A DNA stretch of 64,000 bases from Camelus bactrianus (Eukaryota; Chordata; Mammalia; Artiodactyla; Camelidae), in NCBI RefSeq assembly GCF_048773025.1, contig NC_133558.1:19326501-19390500 (forward strand), written 5' to 3'. Positions 1 to 10,869 of this stretch are shown here, piece by piece (within the stretch, counting starts at the first letter, position 1; each line of letters opens with the position of its first letter). The notes beneath the pieces were generated by a model, which ran no database searches, was not told the DNA's origin, and saw only the letters and a list, made by a program, of their open reading frames with translations. Both the position numbers and the translations under genes were made by a program.

Positions 1-130
1 AGATGCTCCTTAACCTCTCTGAGTCTCCTTTCCCTGTCTGCTCAAAGGGATCACAGGCTGGGTGCCTCATGGGTTTGCTTTGAGGCATAAATTTGACCCT
101 GTACGTAAATCACATGGAATGACTGCCTGA
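1..130 (+). mobile_element. MIR SINE fragment
   Basis: The phrase 'taacctctctgagtctcc' followed by a 'tgtctgctcaaaggga' type segment is the MIR core ('cctcagtttcctcatctgtaaaatgggga'). It is cut by the window start. The same element lies at 41381-41500 in copy 2, so it predates the duplication. Confidence 0.5.
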
Positions 131-189
131 GACATAGTCAGAGCTCCTCTATTCATAGTGAACATCATGACAGTGATTGTAACATTAGG

Positions 190-560
190 ATTGTTCCCAC
201 TCTTTGCTTCTATAAACCACAATTCAAGATACATCCTTGACTATCTATTTTTGAGAACATGTGTGATTATCTTCTTGGGATAAATTTCTGAAAGAGAAAT
301 GTCTGGGTTTCAATGTAAAAATATTGAAATTATTGAGACATTTTGCGAAGTGACCTTTAAGATTTCTGTACCAATTTTCAATCCCATCAGTCTTCTCAAC
401 AGTCTGTTCTCCCTCAGTTCCTGTCAATCCTCCCCTCATTCACTTTCATCTTTGCCAAGATGATAGATTTTAAGTCATACCCATTTCTTATTGTACATTT
501 TCATTTTTGTTTACATTTATTTATTACTAATATATGAGTTTAATATTTGCATTTCTTCTT
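190..560 (-). mobile_element. Old L1 ORF2/3' end fragment
   Basis: The + strand text reads as the antisense of an L1 3' end: a sentence ending in 'gtaccaattttcaatcccatcag' style sequence, equal to the L1 'ctcccaccagcagtgt' region. Highly eroded; counterpart at 41560-41935. Confidence 0.45.
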
Positions 561-1920
561 TTCCAAATTGTTCTTTAATATTCTTTTTTGGGGGGGGTGT
601 AGTTATTTTAAAATATTGAATTCAAGAAGGACAAACCAGCCTCCGACCACAGGAATTGGTCTGACACTTACATTGACCTCAGTGTTGTCAGAAGCGGGGG
701 CTTTTGCTCCCCACTCGGCCAGGTTATTCTGCTGTTGACATAAGTCATCTCAGAGAACATCGACATCAGGCAGGGACATCTGAGACCATGATACAGTGAG
801 ACAAGACAAGAGCAGGACATGATTCTAAAGACAGACCACATAAGGCAGCACTGTGACCCTCACAATGCACCAAACCTCTTCCTGTGCTAATACAGCGACC
901 ACTGCTTCTGTCCAGGTACAGCTGTATTCTTGCTCTAGTCTGTCTTTCCTATGGGTGAGATTCAATCAATGCCCAGTCAAAACTATTTTCATAGCATTAC
1001 TAAGATATTATTTGCCTTTTTACTATGTTGACATCTACTTTGAGGTACAGCTTAGAAATAATGGAAATTATGGAAGCAAACTGCAATAGTAACTATTTTC
1101 ACAACTGTAGGAAAAAAACAGGTTTGCTTTAAAACGTCCTAATTGAAGCATTAAAATTATTATCATTTCTAAATCATAATGCTTAAAACATGTTTTAAAA
1201 ATATCTTCTATGATGACAAGGGACATGCACATCAAGCACTACTGCTACATTTCAAAGTACTGTGTCCCATGTGAAATCATTTGTGTGAGCTGAACTACGC
1301 TGTTTTATGAAACACTTACTTGAAAGACTGAATGACACTGTATAACTTAGTAAAACAATGTATTACTTTTTTAAAATCTTCCATTAGTACAAGAGACATT
1401 CAGTGTGTAAATTAGGCTTGTGAATTTTAATGTAACAGATCAAGAAATATTCACTGATAATGTTTCAGGTCCACTTTGGAAATAACTTTTGACAAACTAC
1501 CACTTGTGTGGTTTTAGTTTAGTATTAAAGAGGACCATCCACAATTATCTGAAAAGGTTCTTAAAAATGCTACTCTTACATATGTGTGAGACTTCAACCA
1601 AAAAAAGAGTAAATGCACCAGCAAACATGAAAATCCAGTGGTCTTCTAATGAGACAGACTAGAAAGAGACTTGAGAAAATGTAAAAATGTAAAAAGATCC
1701 ACTCTTCTCACTACCGTGTTTAGTTTGGGAATTTTGAAAATATTAAATGCATGGCTTATTAATATTATTCTCAGTAAGTTAATACAAAAATTTAAACTAT
1801 TATTCCTACTATGAAAAACATTGATAAATGTAGCCACATGCACAAAATTATCCTTGGGGTCCTCACTCATTTGTAAGACTGTGTAAGTATTCTGATCAAA
1901 ATGTTTTGAAAATCACAAAC
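560..1920. other. Upstream intergenic DNA of gene A, no gene seen
   Basis: AT-rich sequence conserved in copy 2 (41940-43320). Short open frames here lack any family resemblance and are not kept in both copies. No promoter-like GC rise until about 1930. Confidence 0.6.
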
Positions 1921-2092
1921 TTACACAGACGTGGGCCGGGACTCAGTAAGACGATGTGACAAAGAGCTCTCAGTGCAGGAGGGGAGGGATCAGGGCAAAG
2001 TCCCAGGTCCCCAGGAGAGCGTGGCTCTCGGGTTTCACCGAGGAGGGGTCTCGGGCGCGACGCTCAGTGCTGGGGGTTCCCCAACTCCCCGG

Positions 2093-2104
2093 GTTTCACT
2101 TTCT
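2093..2104 (+). promoter_or_regulatory. Interferon-stimulated response element of gene A
   Basis: gtttcactttct matches the class I ISRE core (GTTTC N1-2 TTTC on this strand), 12 bases after the kB-like site, the usual spacing of enhancer A and ISRE. Confidence 0.75.
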
Positions 2105-2220
2105 GTCTCACAACCTGTGTTGGTCGCTCCTGCCTGGACACTTGTGACGCGATCGCAATTCTTAGTCCCATTGCGTGTCCTGTTTCTAGAGAAGCCAATC
2201 AGCGTCACCGTGATTCCCGG

Positions 2221-2229
2221 TTATAAAGT
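2221..2229 (+). promoter_or_regulatory. TATA-like box of gene A
   Basis: ttataaagt lies about 20 bases after the CCAAT box and about 55 bases before the start codon. This matches the variant TATA (tctaaag) position in class I genes. Confidence 0.65.
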
Positions 2230-2282
2230 ACACGCAGACTCGCCTCCACTCAGCTTCTCCTCAGACTCCGAGCAGGCGGGTC

Positions 2283-2346
2283 ATGACGCCCCGAACCCTC
2301 CTCCTGCTGCTCTCGGGGGCCCTGGCCCTGACCGAGACCTGGGCGG
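2283..2346 (+). CDS. Gene A exon 1: signal peptide
   Basis: The leader begins [10 protein letters not shown] and ends TETWA before the mature G1. Relative to human classical leaders (MAVMAPRT...) it starts at the second methionine. The codons before it read R-R-V in frame but contain no ATG, so the valine of the HLA-E-type nonamer is not translated from this start. The donor is g|gtgagt. Confidence 0.9.
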
Positions 2347-5344
2347 GTGAGTGCGGGGTTGGGAGGGAACGGCCTCTGCGGGGGAGGAGCGAGGGGCACG
2401 CCCGGGGACAGGAGGGCAGGAACCCGGGTATGGTGCGACCTCGCCGCCCCCCGCCCAGACCCATCACCCCAGCCGGGTCCCGGGTCCTCGCTCCCTTGCT
2501 TCCCGCCCCCCTCTTCTCTCCCATCTGATCCCGACACTTCTCCACCCGCCGCCCCTTTTCCGTCTCAGACGCGCCCTCCTCCCCGCCCATCACCTCGGAC
2601 CCGGGACCCAAGGGGTTGGGAGGGTCGGGCCGGGTCTCACCCATCCCCGCCCACAGGCTACCACTCCATGAGATATTTCGAAATTGGGGTGTCTCGGCCC
2701 GAACGCGGGGAGCCCTGGTACACGGAAGTCGGCTACGTGGACGACACGCAGTTCGTGCGGTTCGACAGCGACGCCCCGAATCCGAGGATGGAGCCGCGGG
2801 CGCGGTGGGTGGAGCAGGAGGGGCCGGAGTACTGGGAAGGGGAGACACGGAAAGCCAAGGGCCACGCACAGACATACCGAGTGGACCTGAACACCCTGCG
2901 CGGCTACTACAACCAGAGCGAGGCCGGTGAGCGACGCGAGCCCGGGTCCAGCTCACGACCCCCCTCCCCAGGGACGGGCCGGGGTCTCCGAGTCTCTGGG
3001 TCCGAGGGTCACCCCGACATTGTGGGACCCGCCCGGCCCTCGACCCGGGAAGAGCCGGCGGGAACTTTGACCCGGTTTCATTTTCAGTTTAGGTTTAATC
3101 ACTGTGGGGGGCGGGGCGGGGTCAGGGTCTCACACCGTCCAGAGCATGTACGGCTGCGACGTGGGGCCGGACGGACGTCTCCTCCGCGGGTACAGCCAGG
3201 ATGCCTACGACGGCAAGGATTACATCGCCCTGAACGAGGACCTGCGCTCCTGGACCGCGGCGGACGCGGCGGCTCAGATCACCCAGCGCAAGTGGGAGGC
3301 GGCCGGTACGGCGGAGCAACTGAGGAACTACCTGGAGGGCACGTGTGTGGAGTGGCTCGGCAGATACCTGGAGAACGGGAAGGAGACGCTGCAGCGCGCA
3401 GGTACGAGGGGCCGCGGGGCCTCCACGGCCTCCCCTCGGGCTGCAGCTCGGATCCCACGAGGAGAGGAGGAGGGACCCCGCGGGAAACCGCCCCGGCTTC
3501 CTGCTGCAGAGGGAGGGGTCCGCCCAGGTCCCCACGTTCTGTACAGGAGAGTGACTTGCCAGGGGCCCGACTTCTCTAAAGCACAGTTAGGAAATCCAGG
3601 CTCTTTAGGATAAAGAGGGGGAGACCGTCCCTGAAATAACTGACCCGCGGTGCCCTTTGACCCCGGCCGCCATCTTGTGAACCAGGACCTTCTCTCTCAG
3701 GCCTGTTCTCAGCCCGAGGCCCTGTTTGGATCCTGACCCAGCTTTTGTGAGATATTCATCCTCCACCATTGTAAACAGGACTCTGCATTCACCCTCTTTC
3801 AGACCTGGAGCCTCCTGTCTTGTCTTTCATTCTGATTCTTAAACATTCCAAGGACTAGGAGATACTCCCAGACATCCAGGTGCAGGCTGGTGTCCCGGGT
3901 TTGTGCTTCTTTTCAAACCCATCATCCTGTCCAGTCTCAGGATGGTCACCTGATGCTGCGTCAGTGGCCCATGGAGGTAACCCAGAGTGAGAATTTTCTG
4001 ATTCTTCTTCCTCAGACCCTCCAAGGACCCATGTGACCCATCACCCCACCTCTGACCATAAGGCCACCCTGAGGTGCTGGGCCCTGGGCTTCTACCCTGC
4101 GGAGATCTCACTGACCTGGCAGCGTGATGGGGAGGACCAGGCACAGGACATGGAGCTCGTGGAAACCAGGCCTGCGGGGGACGGGACCTTCCAGAAGTGG
4201 GCGGCCCTGGTGGTGCCTCCTGGAGAGGAGCAGAGATACACGTGCCACGTGCAGCACGAGGGGCTTGAGGAGCCCCTCACCCTGAGATGGGGTGAGGAGG
4301 GACACGGGGGTGGAGCTTCTTCTCAGGTAAACAGAAGCCCTTCTGAAGACCTTCAGCAAGGCCAGGACTCAAGCCTGAGGTCAGGGTCCCTTCCCTTCTC
4401 TTTGCAGAGCCATCTCCTCAGCCCACCATCCCCATCATGGTCATCATTGTTGGCCTGGTTCTCTTTGTGGTCACTGCAGCTGTGGTGGTGGGAGTTGTGA
4501 TCTGGAGGAAGAGGCGTTCAGGTAGGGAAGGGAGGGGGAATTGGATGTTTCTTGTCTAACCTGGGGGGTGTCAAGCCCAGTAGAAGTTTGGCTGCCTCGT
4601 TACTGGGAGGTAATATTCACAGACACATGCTTGCCAGTCTGGAGCTGAGTGCTAACACTTTGTAAAGCACTTATGAAAATGAAAGATGAATTTTCAGCTT
4701 GTTAATTCCAGTTGGGGATCAGATTCCCAGCAGTCAAAGGTCAGATGGATAGACCCCCATTGAGGACAGACCTCAAGAAAGTAGTTGGTCCAGTCCCCAA
4801 ACATCTCCTTCCTTCATGTTCCTTTTCCTGGCCTAGATTTTTGGTCACAGTTCTGGAAAGTTCTTTGTGGTCCAGGACAAGGGGGTCCTCTAACAACTCA
4901 GTCTTCTCCCTGGACTCTCACAAAATGTTTTCTTCTGACAGGTGAAAAAGGAGGGAGCTACGCTCAGGCTGCAAGTAAGTATGGCGTGAGTGTGGTTCCT
5001 GAGACCCTTGTGATGGTGGAGTCAGGAGGCCATGGGGGGAGCTCACGCCCCTGAAAGTTCCTTCTCTAGTTTCTCTACTGTGGGTTCTGACCACGTCCTG
5101 GTTTTGTTCTCCCCCAGGCAGTGACAGTGCCCAGGGCTCAGATGTGTCTCTCACGGATCCCAGAGGTGAGACCCTGGAGGGCCTAGACTGGGAGAGGGGT
5201 TGGGGCAGAGGGGATGCCCTGGGTGTGGGGATTCTCTGAGTGGGACACTTTGAGCATGTGGGGGGCTGTTGAGAATGTCAGCACTTCCATGACTGACCTG
5301 AATTGGTTCATGATTCTTTTCTTTCACAGTGTGAGACAGCTGCC
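2283..5344 (+). CDS. MHC class I heavy chain, complete (gene A)
   Basis: Encodes a class I alpha chain that would pair with beta-2-microglobulin, bind peptide in the ER and show it to CD8 T cells or NK receptors. The exons are 2283-2346, 2657-2926, 3126-3401, 4016-4291, 4408-4521, 4942-4974, 5118-5165 and 5340-5344 (64, 270, 276, 276, 114, 33, 48 and 5 coding bases). All have gt/ag borders and phase 1 junctions. They sum to 1086 bases: 361 residues plus stop, normal for the family. The first ATG gives a 21-residue leader. Anchors Y7, Y59, Y84, Y99, T143, K146, W147, Y159, W167 and Y171 are present, as are C101/C164 and C203/C259. This looks classical-like and intact; whether it is classical or nonclassical needs expression and polymorphism data. 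Confidence 0.93.
2657..2926 (+). CDS. Gene A exon 2: alpha-1 domain
   Basis: 90 residues from G1 (GYHSMRYFE...) to A90. Y2 replaces the usual S2. Y7, Y59 and Y84 are kept. The YYNQSEA end gives the conserved N-glycosylation site N86-Q-S. Residues 61-80 (helix facing the peptide) differ strongly from gene B, while the [16 protein letters not shown] strand is identical, the usual patchwork pattern of class I. Confidence 0.92.
3126..3401 (+). CDS. Gene A exon 3: alpha-2 domain
   Basis: 92 residues beginning [14 protein letters not shown]101 and C164 form the domain disulfide. T143, K146 and W147 close the F pocket; Y159, W167 and Y171 build the A pocket. The YDGKDYIAL and DLRSWTAAD segments are typical. 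Preceded by a 199-base intron, ended by a|ggtacg. Confidence 0.92.
4016..4291 (+). CDS. Gene A exon 4: alpha-3 immunoglobulin domain
   Basis: 92 residues with [17 protein letters not shown] and [10 protein letters not shown], the C1-set signature with C203 and C259. The CD8-contact loop (223-229) reads DQAQDME, close to the human DQTQDTE. Intron 3 upstream is 614 bases. Confidence 0.92.
4408..4521 (+). CDS. Gene A exon 5: connecting peptide and membrane span
   Basis: Starts [11 protein letters not shown], then about 23 hydrophobic residues ([20 protein letters not shown]) and a basic stop-transfer IWRKRRS. At 114 bases it is one codon shorter than human exon 5. Confidence 0.9.
4942..5344 (+). 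CDS. Gene A exons 6-8: cytoplasmic tail and stop
   Basis: Exon 6 (33 bases) gives [11 protein letters not shown] with the conserved tail tyrosine. Exon 7 (48 bases) gives [16 protein letters not shown] with the conserved SDVSLT serine motif. Exon 8 adds V and the TGA at 5342-5344. The human tail ends SLTACKV; here it ends SLTDPRV. Confidence 0.88.
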
Positions 5345-5740
5345 TTGTGAGGGACTGAGTGATGCAAGATGTGTTCACGTCCCACTTTGTGACTTCAGAT
5401 CCCCTGACTCCTGTTTCTGCATCTGCACCTGAATGTGTCTGTGCTCCTATTAGCATAATGTGAGGAGGTGGGGAGACTGGCCCACCCCTGCCCCCCACAC
5501 CCCTCCCCACCCTGACCTGTGTTCTCTTCCCTGGTTGACTTTTCTTTTCCAGCAGAAGCAGGGCTGGGCCGTCTCCATCCCTGTCTTAATTTTGTGTTGC
5601 ACTGAGTAATAATGTCTTACTTTCCTAATGAAAATAAACCTATGTGAATTTTTTTCTTGTAATTGTTGCCATGAGCTGTTGATGAAATAATAAAGGTGAA
5701 GATTCCTAAAATTTGAGAGGAAATAAATGGAAGCACTGAG
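5345..5740 (+). terminator. Gene A 3' UTR with poly(A) signals
   Basis: The 3' UTR continues the exon 8 homology of class I genes. A canonical AATAAA lies at 5633-5638, with further AATAAA copies near 5686 and 5722. The first is the one kept at the same place in gene B (47064). Confidence 0.7.
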
Positions 5741-8190
5741 AACCTTCCAGAACCTGCGTGTTTGTTGTACTGAGCCTGTTGCAGGGCGGACAGAAGGCTG
5801 TGAGCAGGGAGTGTGGCAGAACTGTGCCCAGTCAGTGCTCAGTTCCTTGTGGGCTGTGAAGGGGTCACTACTGGGATGGGTCATCTTCTCTGTTCCTGTG
5901 TCCCTGTAACTTCAGTAGAACCTGGTCCCACCAAGACCTGTGATCACAGAGACTCAGAAGTCACCTGGGCCTTGTCCTGTCTGGAGGACATTGACAGCGA
6001 GGGCTTCCTGTGACCATGTCACCCTAGGCTCAGGAGAAAGTCCAGCCCTCAGCCCCTGTCTTTTTTTGTGTGTTTCATATTTTGCCCTTTTAGGATTTTT
6101 AAAATTATGATGTTCTCTTTCATGTGTAGAATTCTGGCCTAATTCTGCTCTGGGTGTCTCCCATCTCTGACATCAGGAGGAGTCATTTTTGCTTGTCATT
6201 GTCCCCACGATTCCAATGGAACCCTGCACACAGGATCGCAGTGGTGTCAAGAAGGAAATTCTCAACATTATGCAGCTCTGGCCTGATTCTTCTTTGCATC
6301 TTTCTCCCATCTTTTTTAAGGAACTAGATTCTAGAATTAGCAAAGAAGAGGGACCCAAAAGTTTCCCATCTTCATTTAATTCTTGCTGGATTTCTGTCTT
6401 CTCTGCAGCCGCTCCCTCTCTCTGCCCTTAGATCTAGTAATCCTAGTGCTGGCTCCACTCCGAACTGACAGTTTATACCACAGATGTAATGCAGATTCAC
6501 AGCAGGTTGGAATAGGGAGACCCATAAGCATAGGATCTTTTTTTCTGAAGATACAAAGATCACTGTGTGTGCTGTGGAGACAGGTGGCTGTGGGGTGGGC
6601 AGGAGATCACCACTTGTGAGATGGAAAAATGGCATGGGGGATAAAAATGTTACAAAATTTATTGTGTGTATGATCACACCTCTCTGTGAATATGTTGTAA
6701 TCAATTCTTTCCAATGGTTGAATGAGATGGCTCATTTATATCTCAAAGCTGTTCTAACAGAAAGTTCTGGCCACACATCAAATGAAGCAGAGATGCCAGA
6801 ACCACCGTGCTGATTGACCAGAAACACGTGAAACAGCTCAGGGAAGTGGACGTGCTAGCACAGAATAAAACTGGAAAAACCCAGGTGTCTGCCTTCCAAG
6901 GGAAACTGTTTCTCAGGCAATAAGGACTGAGCAAGTGAGCAGAGCAGTGACCTCAGTGTGTCTGCCCTTTGCAGGCGGGGACTGACTCTAGGAGCTAATA
7001 TTACAGCAGCAACAGGGATAATAAGGTCCCAGAAAGTCAGACAGGTGACAGCAAGACAGAAACAAGGACTAAATCCCTAAAACCAGCAATGTCACAATGG
7101 AAGCAGGAAAGTCTGACTGCAAGGACTTTATGGAAATGCTTCGTAGATTGTGGTGTTTCTAGGGGCAAGGTGGGTGGACAGCCAACAAGAGTTGCTTAGC
7201 ATGATAATTAATAGATAGGAATAACTAAATTTTAGGCTGAGATGAGCTGCCTAAGAGAAAGTTACCATCCGTTATCCAGTTTCCAGACCTGAGCCAATTC
7301 TCAGACCCAGGACTCACTGGCTGAAGGGAGCCGAGGTCCCCTAAGCAAATACCCTGCAATACATGGCAACTGTGTGCGGTAGGAATTCCCCACGTCATTC
7401 CGTGTACGTACCAATGGCTATTTTTTAGATTTTCATTCATTGACAAAAGGGAAGATCTAGGTCCCTTTATGTCTGTTGGATAAAGTCCATTTTGACAATG
7501 ATATCTGGGAACCACAGTACCAGCATGAACCCCCGTTAGAGGAGAAGCATTTGGGGAACAGGAGGACATAACTCAAGTCCTGTCTTAGGTCCACCCATAC
7601 CTCAGTGGGTTCTCTGTCTCCACACATCCACTTGGTGGGAATCTCCCCAGTTTCCAAATATGTCTTTGGAGGAGACATATGCAGAGTTGGCCAGAATCCT
7701 CATGTTGGTTCTTTGACCTTTGGGATAAAAGCTTTTAGTGAGAAAAGCCAAGTAGAAGCCCCTGAAAAAGCCTCCCCAGCTCAGCCAAGACAGAACATTA
7801 AAGACAATCTTGTATCTTGGGGATAATGACAGAGGTAAACATCCTCCTCAGAGACTTAAAGGTTGGGGATCCCCCTCACACAAGCACTTGATTCATCCCT
7901 GAGGTTCTTGCAGAAACTGGAAGTGTCACAGCCAATGACAGTGAGACAGTGCTGACTCAGCACTGCTGCCTTTCTTTTCATTTCCTACCTTTGAGTTTCT
8001 ATCTACACAATTCGCTCTTTTAATCCCAAATTACCTGGAAGCCTGGACAGGTTTTCGAGAACATAGTTTCGATCCAGATTGCTGTGGACTGAGCACCAAA
8101 TCCTGTGAACTTGATCTCTTTATTTATTCCAGTCTCCTCACTCCTAGCCTCAGCCCCGTGAGAGGCCATGACGTCAGATGGTTTCCAAAG
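5740..8190. other. Intergenic DNA downstream of gene A, no gene seen
   Basis: About 2.4 kb conserved in copy 2 (47170-49640). Open frames in it are short and mostly not shared between copies in the same frame. No recognisable repeat except weak L1- or LTR-like words. Confidence 0.5.
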
Positions 8191-8350
8191 TCACCCTGTG
8201 GTTGGCAGACTCTAAGTTGGTCCCCAGTGTTCCCTCCTCTGGTATCACGCCCATGCGTAATATATGCTTTTGAAATTCAAACTGGACCTAATGACTTGTA
8301 TGTAACAAATAGAACAGGGCAGGTGCTGGGCTGTGTATTTTGGAATCACT
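8190..8350 (+). mobile_element. MaLR-type LTR fragment (fossil)
   Basis: The order 'ggcagactctaag', 'tccccagtgttccctcctct', 'aactggacctaatgactt', 'aacaaatagaac' resembles ERVL-MaLR (MLT1-like) LTRs. It is a short eroded piece shared with copy 2 (49640-49780), hence older than the duplication. Family assignment is tentative. Confidence 0.35.
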
Positions 8351-8739
8351 GGGGGAGGAGACACGAGAGACCTGGGGTCAGTTGACTCAGGCTAGCTGTC
8401 CAGGCCAGGCTAGGGCAGCAGACATTTCCCATGGAAACCAATGACAATGACCCTGCCTTCTTTTCCTACTTGAGGAATTTCTCCTGTAGATCTCAGCCCC
8501 CACACCCTCTGCCATCAGACAGGATGAGGAGGAAGAGACACCAGCAGTGATTCTCATCCCAGCTGGAATGTTGAGGGAACTGTCTGTAAAAAGGACAGGA
8601 AGCAAGTGAAGAAATGAAGGCTGCCAAACCTAACACCCGGTGACCCACACACTCCCCTAGGTCAGACCCCATGTAGAAACATGAGGAGGGTAACAGTCTC
8701 CAATCTCCCTGTGCTGCCCCCTGGGGCCCAGCTCTCTCT

Positions 8740-8860
8740 TCTCCAACTACAATAATGTCCCAGGAACCCACAGGGGTGACACTGTGAATAAATCTCTGCT
8801 CATCTCCAGAAGAGACCACCATGGCCACACACCTGTGGGAAGTCGTGTTCTCTCCATATG
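8740..8860 (-). pseudogene. Possible alpha-3-like relic of a class I-related gene
   Basis: On the - strand the frame reads VAMVVSSGDEQRFIHSV, which lines up with the [18 protein letters not shown] strand of class I alpha-3, and even better with the GEEQRFTC form of MIC-type chains. The second Ig cysteine position is not kept. A copy lies at 50200-50275. It could be chance; only about 17 residues support it. Confidence 0.35.
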
Positions 8861-8869
8861 GATTAACTC

Positions 8870-9840
8870 AGTGTGTGCCCCAGAAACGCAAATAGCAGTG
8901 GTCTAACAGGATGGAAGCTTGTCTGTGTCTCCGTGACAGGTAGGCAGGCAGTTCCAGGGCTGCTCGGGTGACTCTGCACCACGAGGCTGTCCAGGCATCC
9001 AGGTCCCTTGACCTGCCTTCTCTACTGTCCCTGGCCTCCTGCCCTTGTTGGCATGACCCAAGGTAGCTAAGACCATGTTAAAAGAACAACCAGAGAAAGC
9101 AAAGGCAGTGAAAACTTCTTTCCCTTAAGATCAAAATTTAAAATTACACATCTGGGTCATCATATTGTCCAGAACTTAATATTGGAACTGGGGTCTTTAT
9201 TACCTGGTTTATTATTTAAGCTGTTGTTATTTCTCTTGCCTGGGATCAGTCACTCCTTCTGTTCCCTTAAGATCATTATTACTGAGACCAGTTCAAGGGC
9301 AAGCATGTGACCAGGCTTAGATCACAGAATGGCTTAGTCCTCAAATGCCTCTCTTAAGTCAAAAAGCTGTACCTTCCTCATTTCCTCTGGAGACCCTGTA
9401 CCCTGTCTGCTTACAACACCAACAAAGAATCACCTGAACGGAATCTGTGGGATCCTTTATGAAAGCAAGCTGGAAGGAAGAGTGGGAGCCCAGGATCTGC
9501 TGGCAGGATGACAAGGAGAGAAATATATGGTCAAATTTAGTGATAGATCTTTCCTAATATGTAGGAGACCTGAAAATCAAAGGGAAATATTCAGAGAGGA
9601 CCGTCTCTCAGGTTCACACAGAACGGGAGAGTAACCTTCCAAAGGAAACTTTGGTGCTTGTATCCAGGATGGAGCTTTGTGAACACAGCTCAGTCCTGCA
9701 GGTCATCTTGTCCAACGTGGACCCGCAGTGACAGTGAGTGTTCAGTGAAGTGCGGCCCGTGTATGAACACGTCCAGGGCAGAGGCCTCGCTGCCTGGTGT
9801 TACTGCTGTCTCTGACCTGGGACGTCCCTGTGCAGACAGA
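8870..9840. other. Intergenic DNA, no gene seen
   Basis: Moderately GC-balanced sequence shared with copy 2 (50280-51290). Open frames are under 70 codons and not conserved. Confidence 0.5.
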
Positions 9841-9844
9841 CTCT

Positions 9845-10205
9845 GAGGTGGCACCCAACGATCCCTGTCCCCTGGGAGTCACACTTTGTGGAATCTCCCC
9901 CTCAGGAGTGTGGGTGGGACCTGGGACTTGCATCTAACCAACAGAATGTGACAATGGGGATGTCACCCCTGTGATCAGATCCTAGGAGAGTGTGACCCCA
10001 TCCTGCTAGCTGACCGCTACTGTCCGCACTGCTCCCAAGCTCTGGCGCAGCCAGCCGCTGCGCTGGAAAGGCCCACGTGGTGAGGAGCTGAGGTAGCGCC
10101 CGACCCACAGCCAGCAAGAGACAGAGGCCACCAGTCTGACAGCCCACAGGGAGCCGCTCAGGCCTCTTCCCCAAGGCAGCCCTTCCCTTTCTTGAGGACA
10201 CACCC
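9845..10205 (+). mobile_element. MaLR-type LTR (fossil)
   Basis: Contains the ordered words 'gggacttgcatctaacca', 'cagaatgtgacaa', 'ggatgtcacccctgtgatca' and 'ggcccacgtggtgaggagct', typical of an ancient mammalian ERVL-MaLR LTR. It is eroded, non-coding and shared with copy 2 (51290-51645), so it predates the duplication by a wide margin. Subfamily not certain. Confidence 0.5.
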
Positions 10206-10865
10206 CCCGCTTTCCCTTTACCAGCACACATGTCAGGCTCTCTCTCTGTCTGAGTTGTTCTCCTCTCCCTCCATCCAGGAGCCCAGCAGGGAGCGGCAGG
10301 CAGGGAGGGAGGACATGCTGGGAGCAGGGCTGTGGTGTCACCTTGGACCAGATGGTACCAGGGAGTCAGTGGAAAGGAGAGCAGTCAGGGCAGCAGGGAT
10401 GGGAAGGAGAGGAGTGACCACCCCTGTGACTCTCAGGGGCACTAGGGGCTGTGCTTTCGGGCTGTGAGATAACACAGTGAGGAGTAAACTCTGCCTGATC
10501 CCTGCTGGTCTCTCCTTCAGCATCTGGATCGTCCAGCTCACAGCCTGGATCCAAACACCGCTGATGCCCCACAGCCCAGATCCAAACACCGCTGATGCCC
10601 CACAGCCCGGTGTGACCCTCCCTTCCCACCACCTCCAGCAAACACACACCATCAGCCAATGAACAACCAACTCTTCTGTCACCTCAACCCCATGGGCTCA
10701 CCTGTAGGGGGTGTGAGAAACACAGCAGACTCCAGGCCAGCCTCAGAGCCTGGAGGGGAAGGGAGTCTGTCAGAGCCCCCAAAGGAGGTGACCCTCAGTG
10801 AGGCAGGTGAATAGTGCAGAGAGTCAGCGTAACAGAGCGGGGACACACTTGGGCTCAGTGTTCAG
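10205..10865. other. Intergenic DNA with a short tandem duplication
   Basis: Contains a near-perfect direct repeat at about 10552-10608 (two 29-base units around 'ccgctgatgccccacagccc'), present once in copy 2 (51995). No gene seen. Confidence 0.6.
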
Positions 10866-10869
10866 ACTA

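Larger units (their letters stand above)
2050..2282 (+). promoter_or_regulatory. Class I promoter of gene A (enhancer A, ISRE, SXY module)
   Basis: The order of sites is that of mammalian class I promoters. A kB-like site (gggggttccc, 2072-2081) is followed by an ISRE (gtttcactttct, 2093-2104), an X2/site-alpha match (tgacgcg, 2145-2151) and a CCAAT-type Y/enhancer-B box (gccaatc, 2194-2200). Next come a TATA-like box at 2221 and a short 5' leader. In known class I genes these bind NF-kB/Rel, IRFs, the RFX-CREB-NFY-NLRC5 enhanceosome and the basal machinery, so interferon and NLRC5 inducibility is inferred. The region starts a CpG-rich stretch that runs through exon 3. Confidence 0.85.

Noticed and set aside
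1931-2350. 139-codon frame over the gene A promoter
   Set aside because: Overlaps kB, ISRE, CCAAT and TATA elements and the leader exon; a by-product of GC-rich DNA.
2347-3579. 410-codon open frame through exon 2 and introns of gene A
   Set aside because: It reads through introns 1 and 2 in the GC-rich island. The class I exon borders and reading frame explain the region better.
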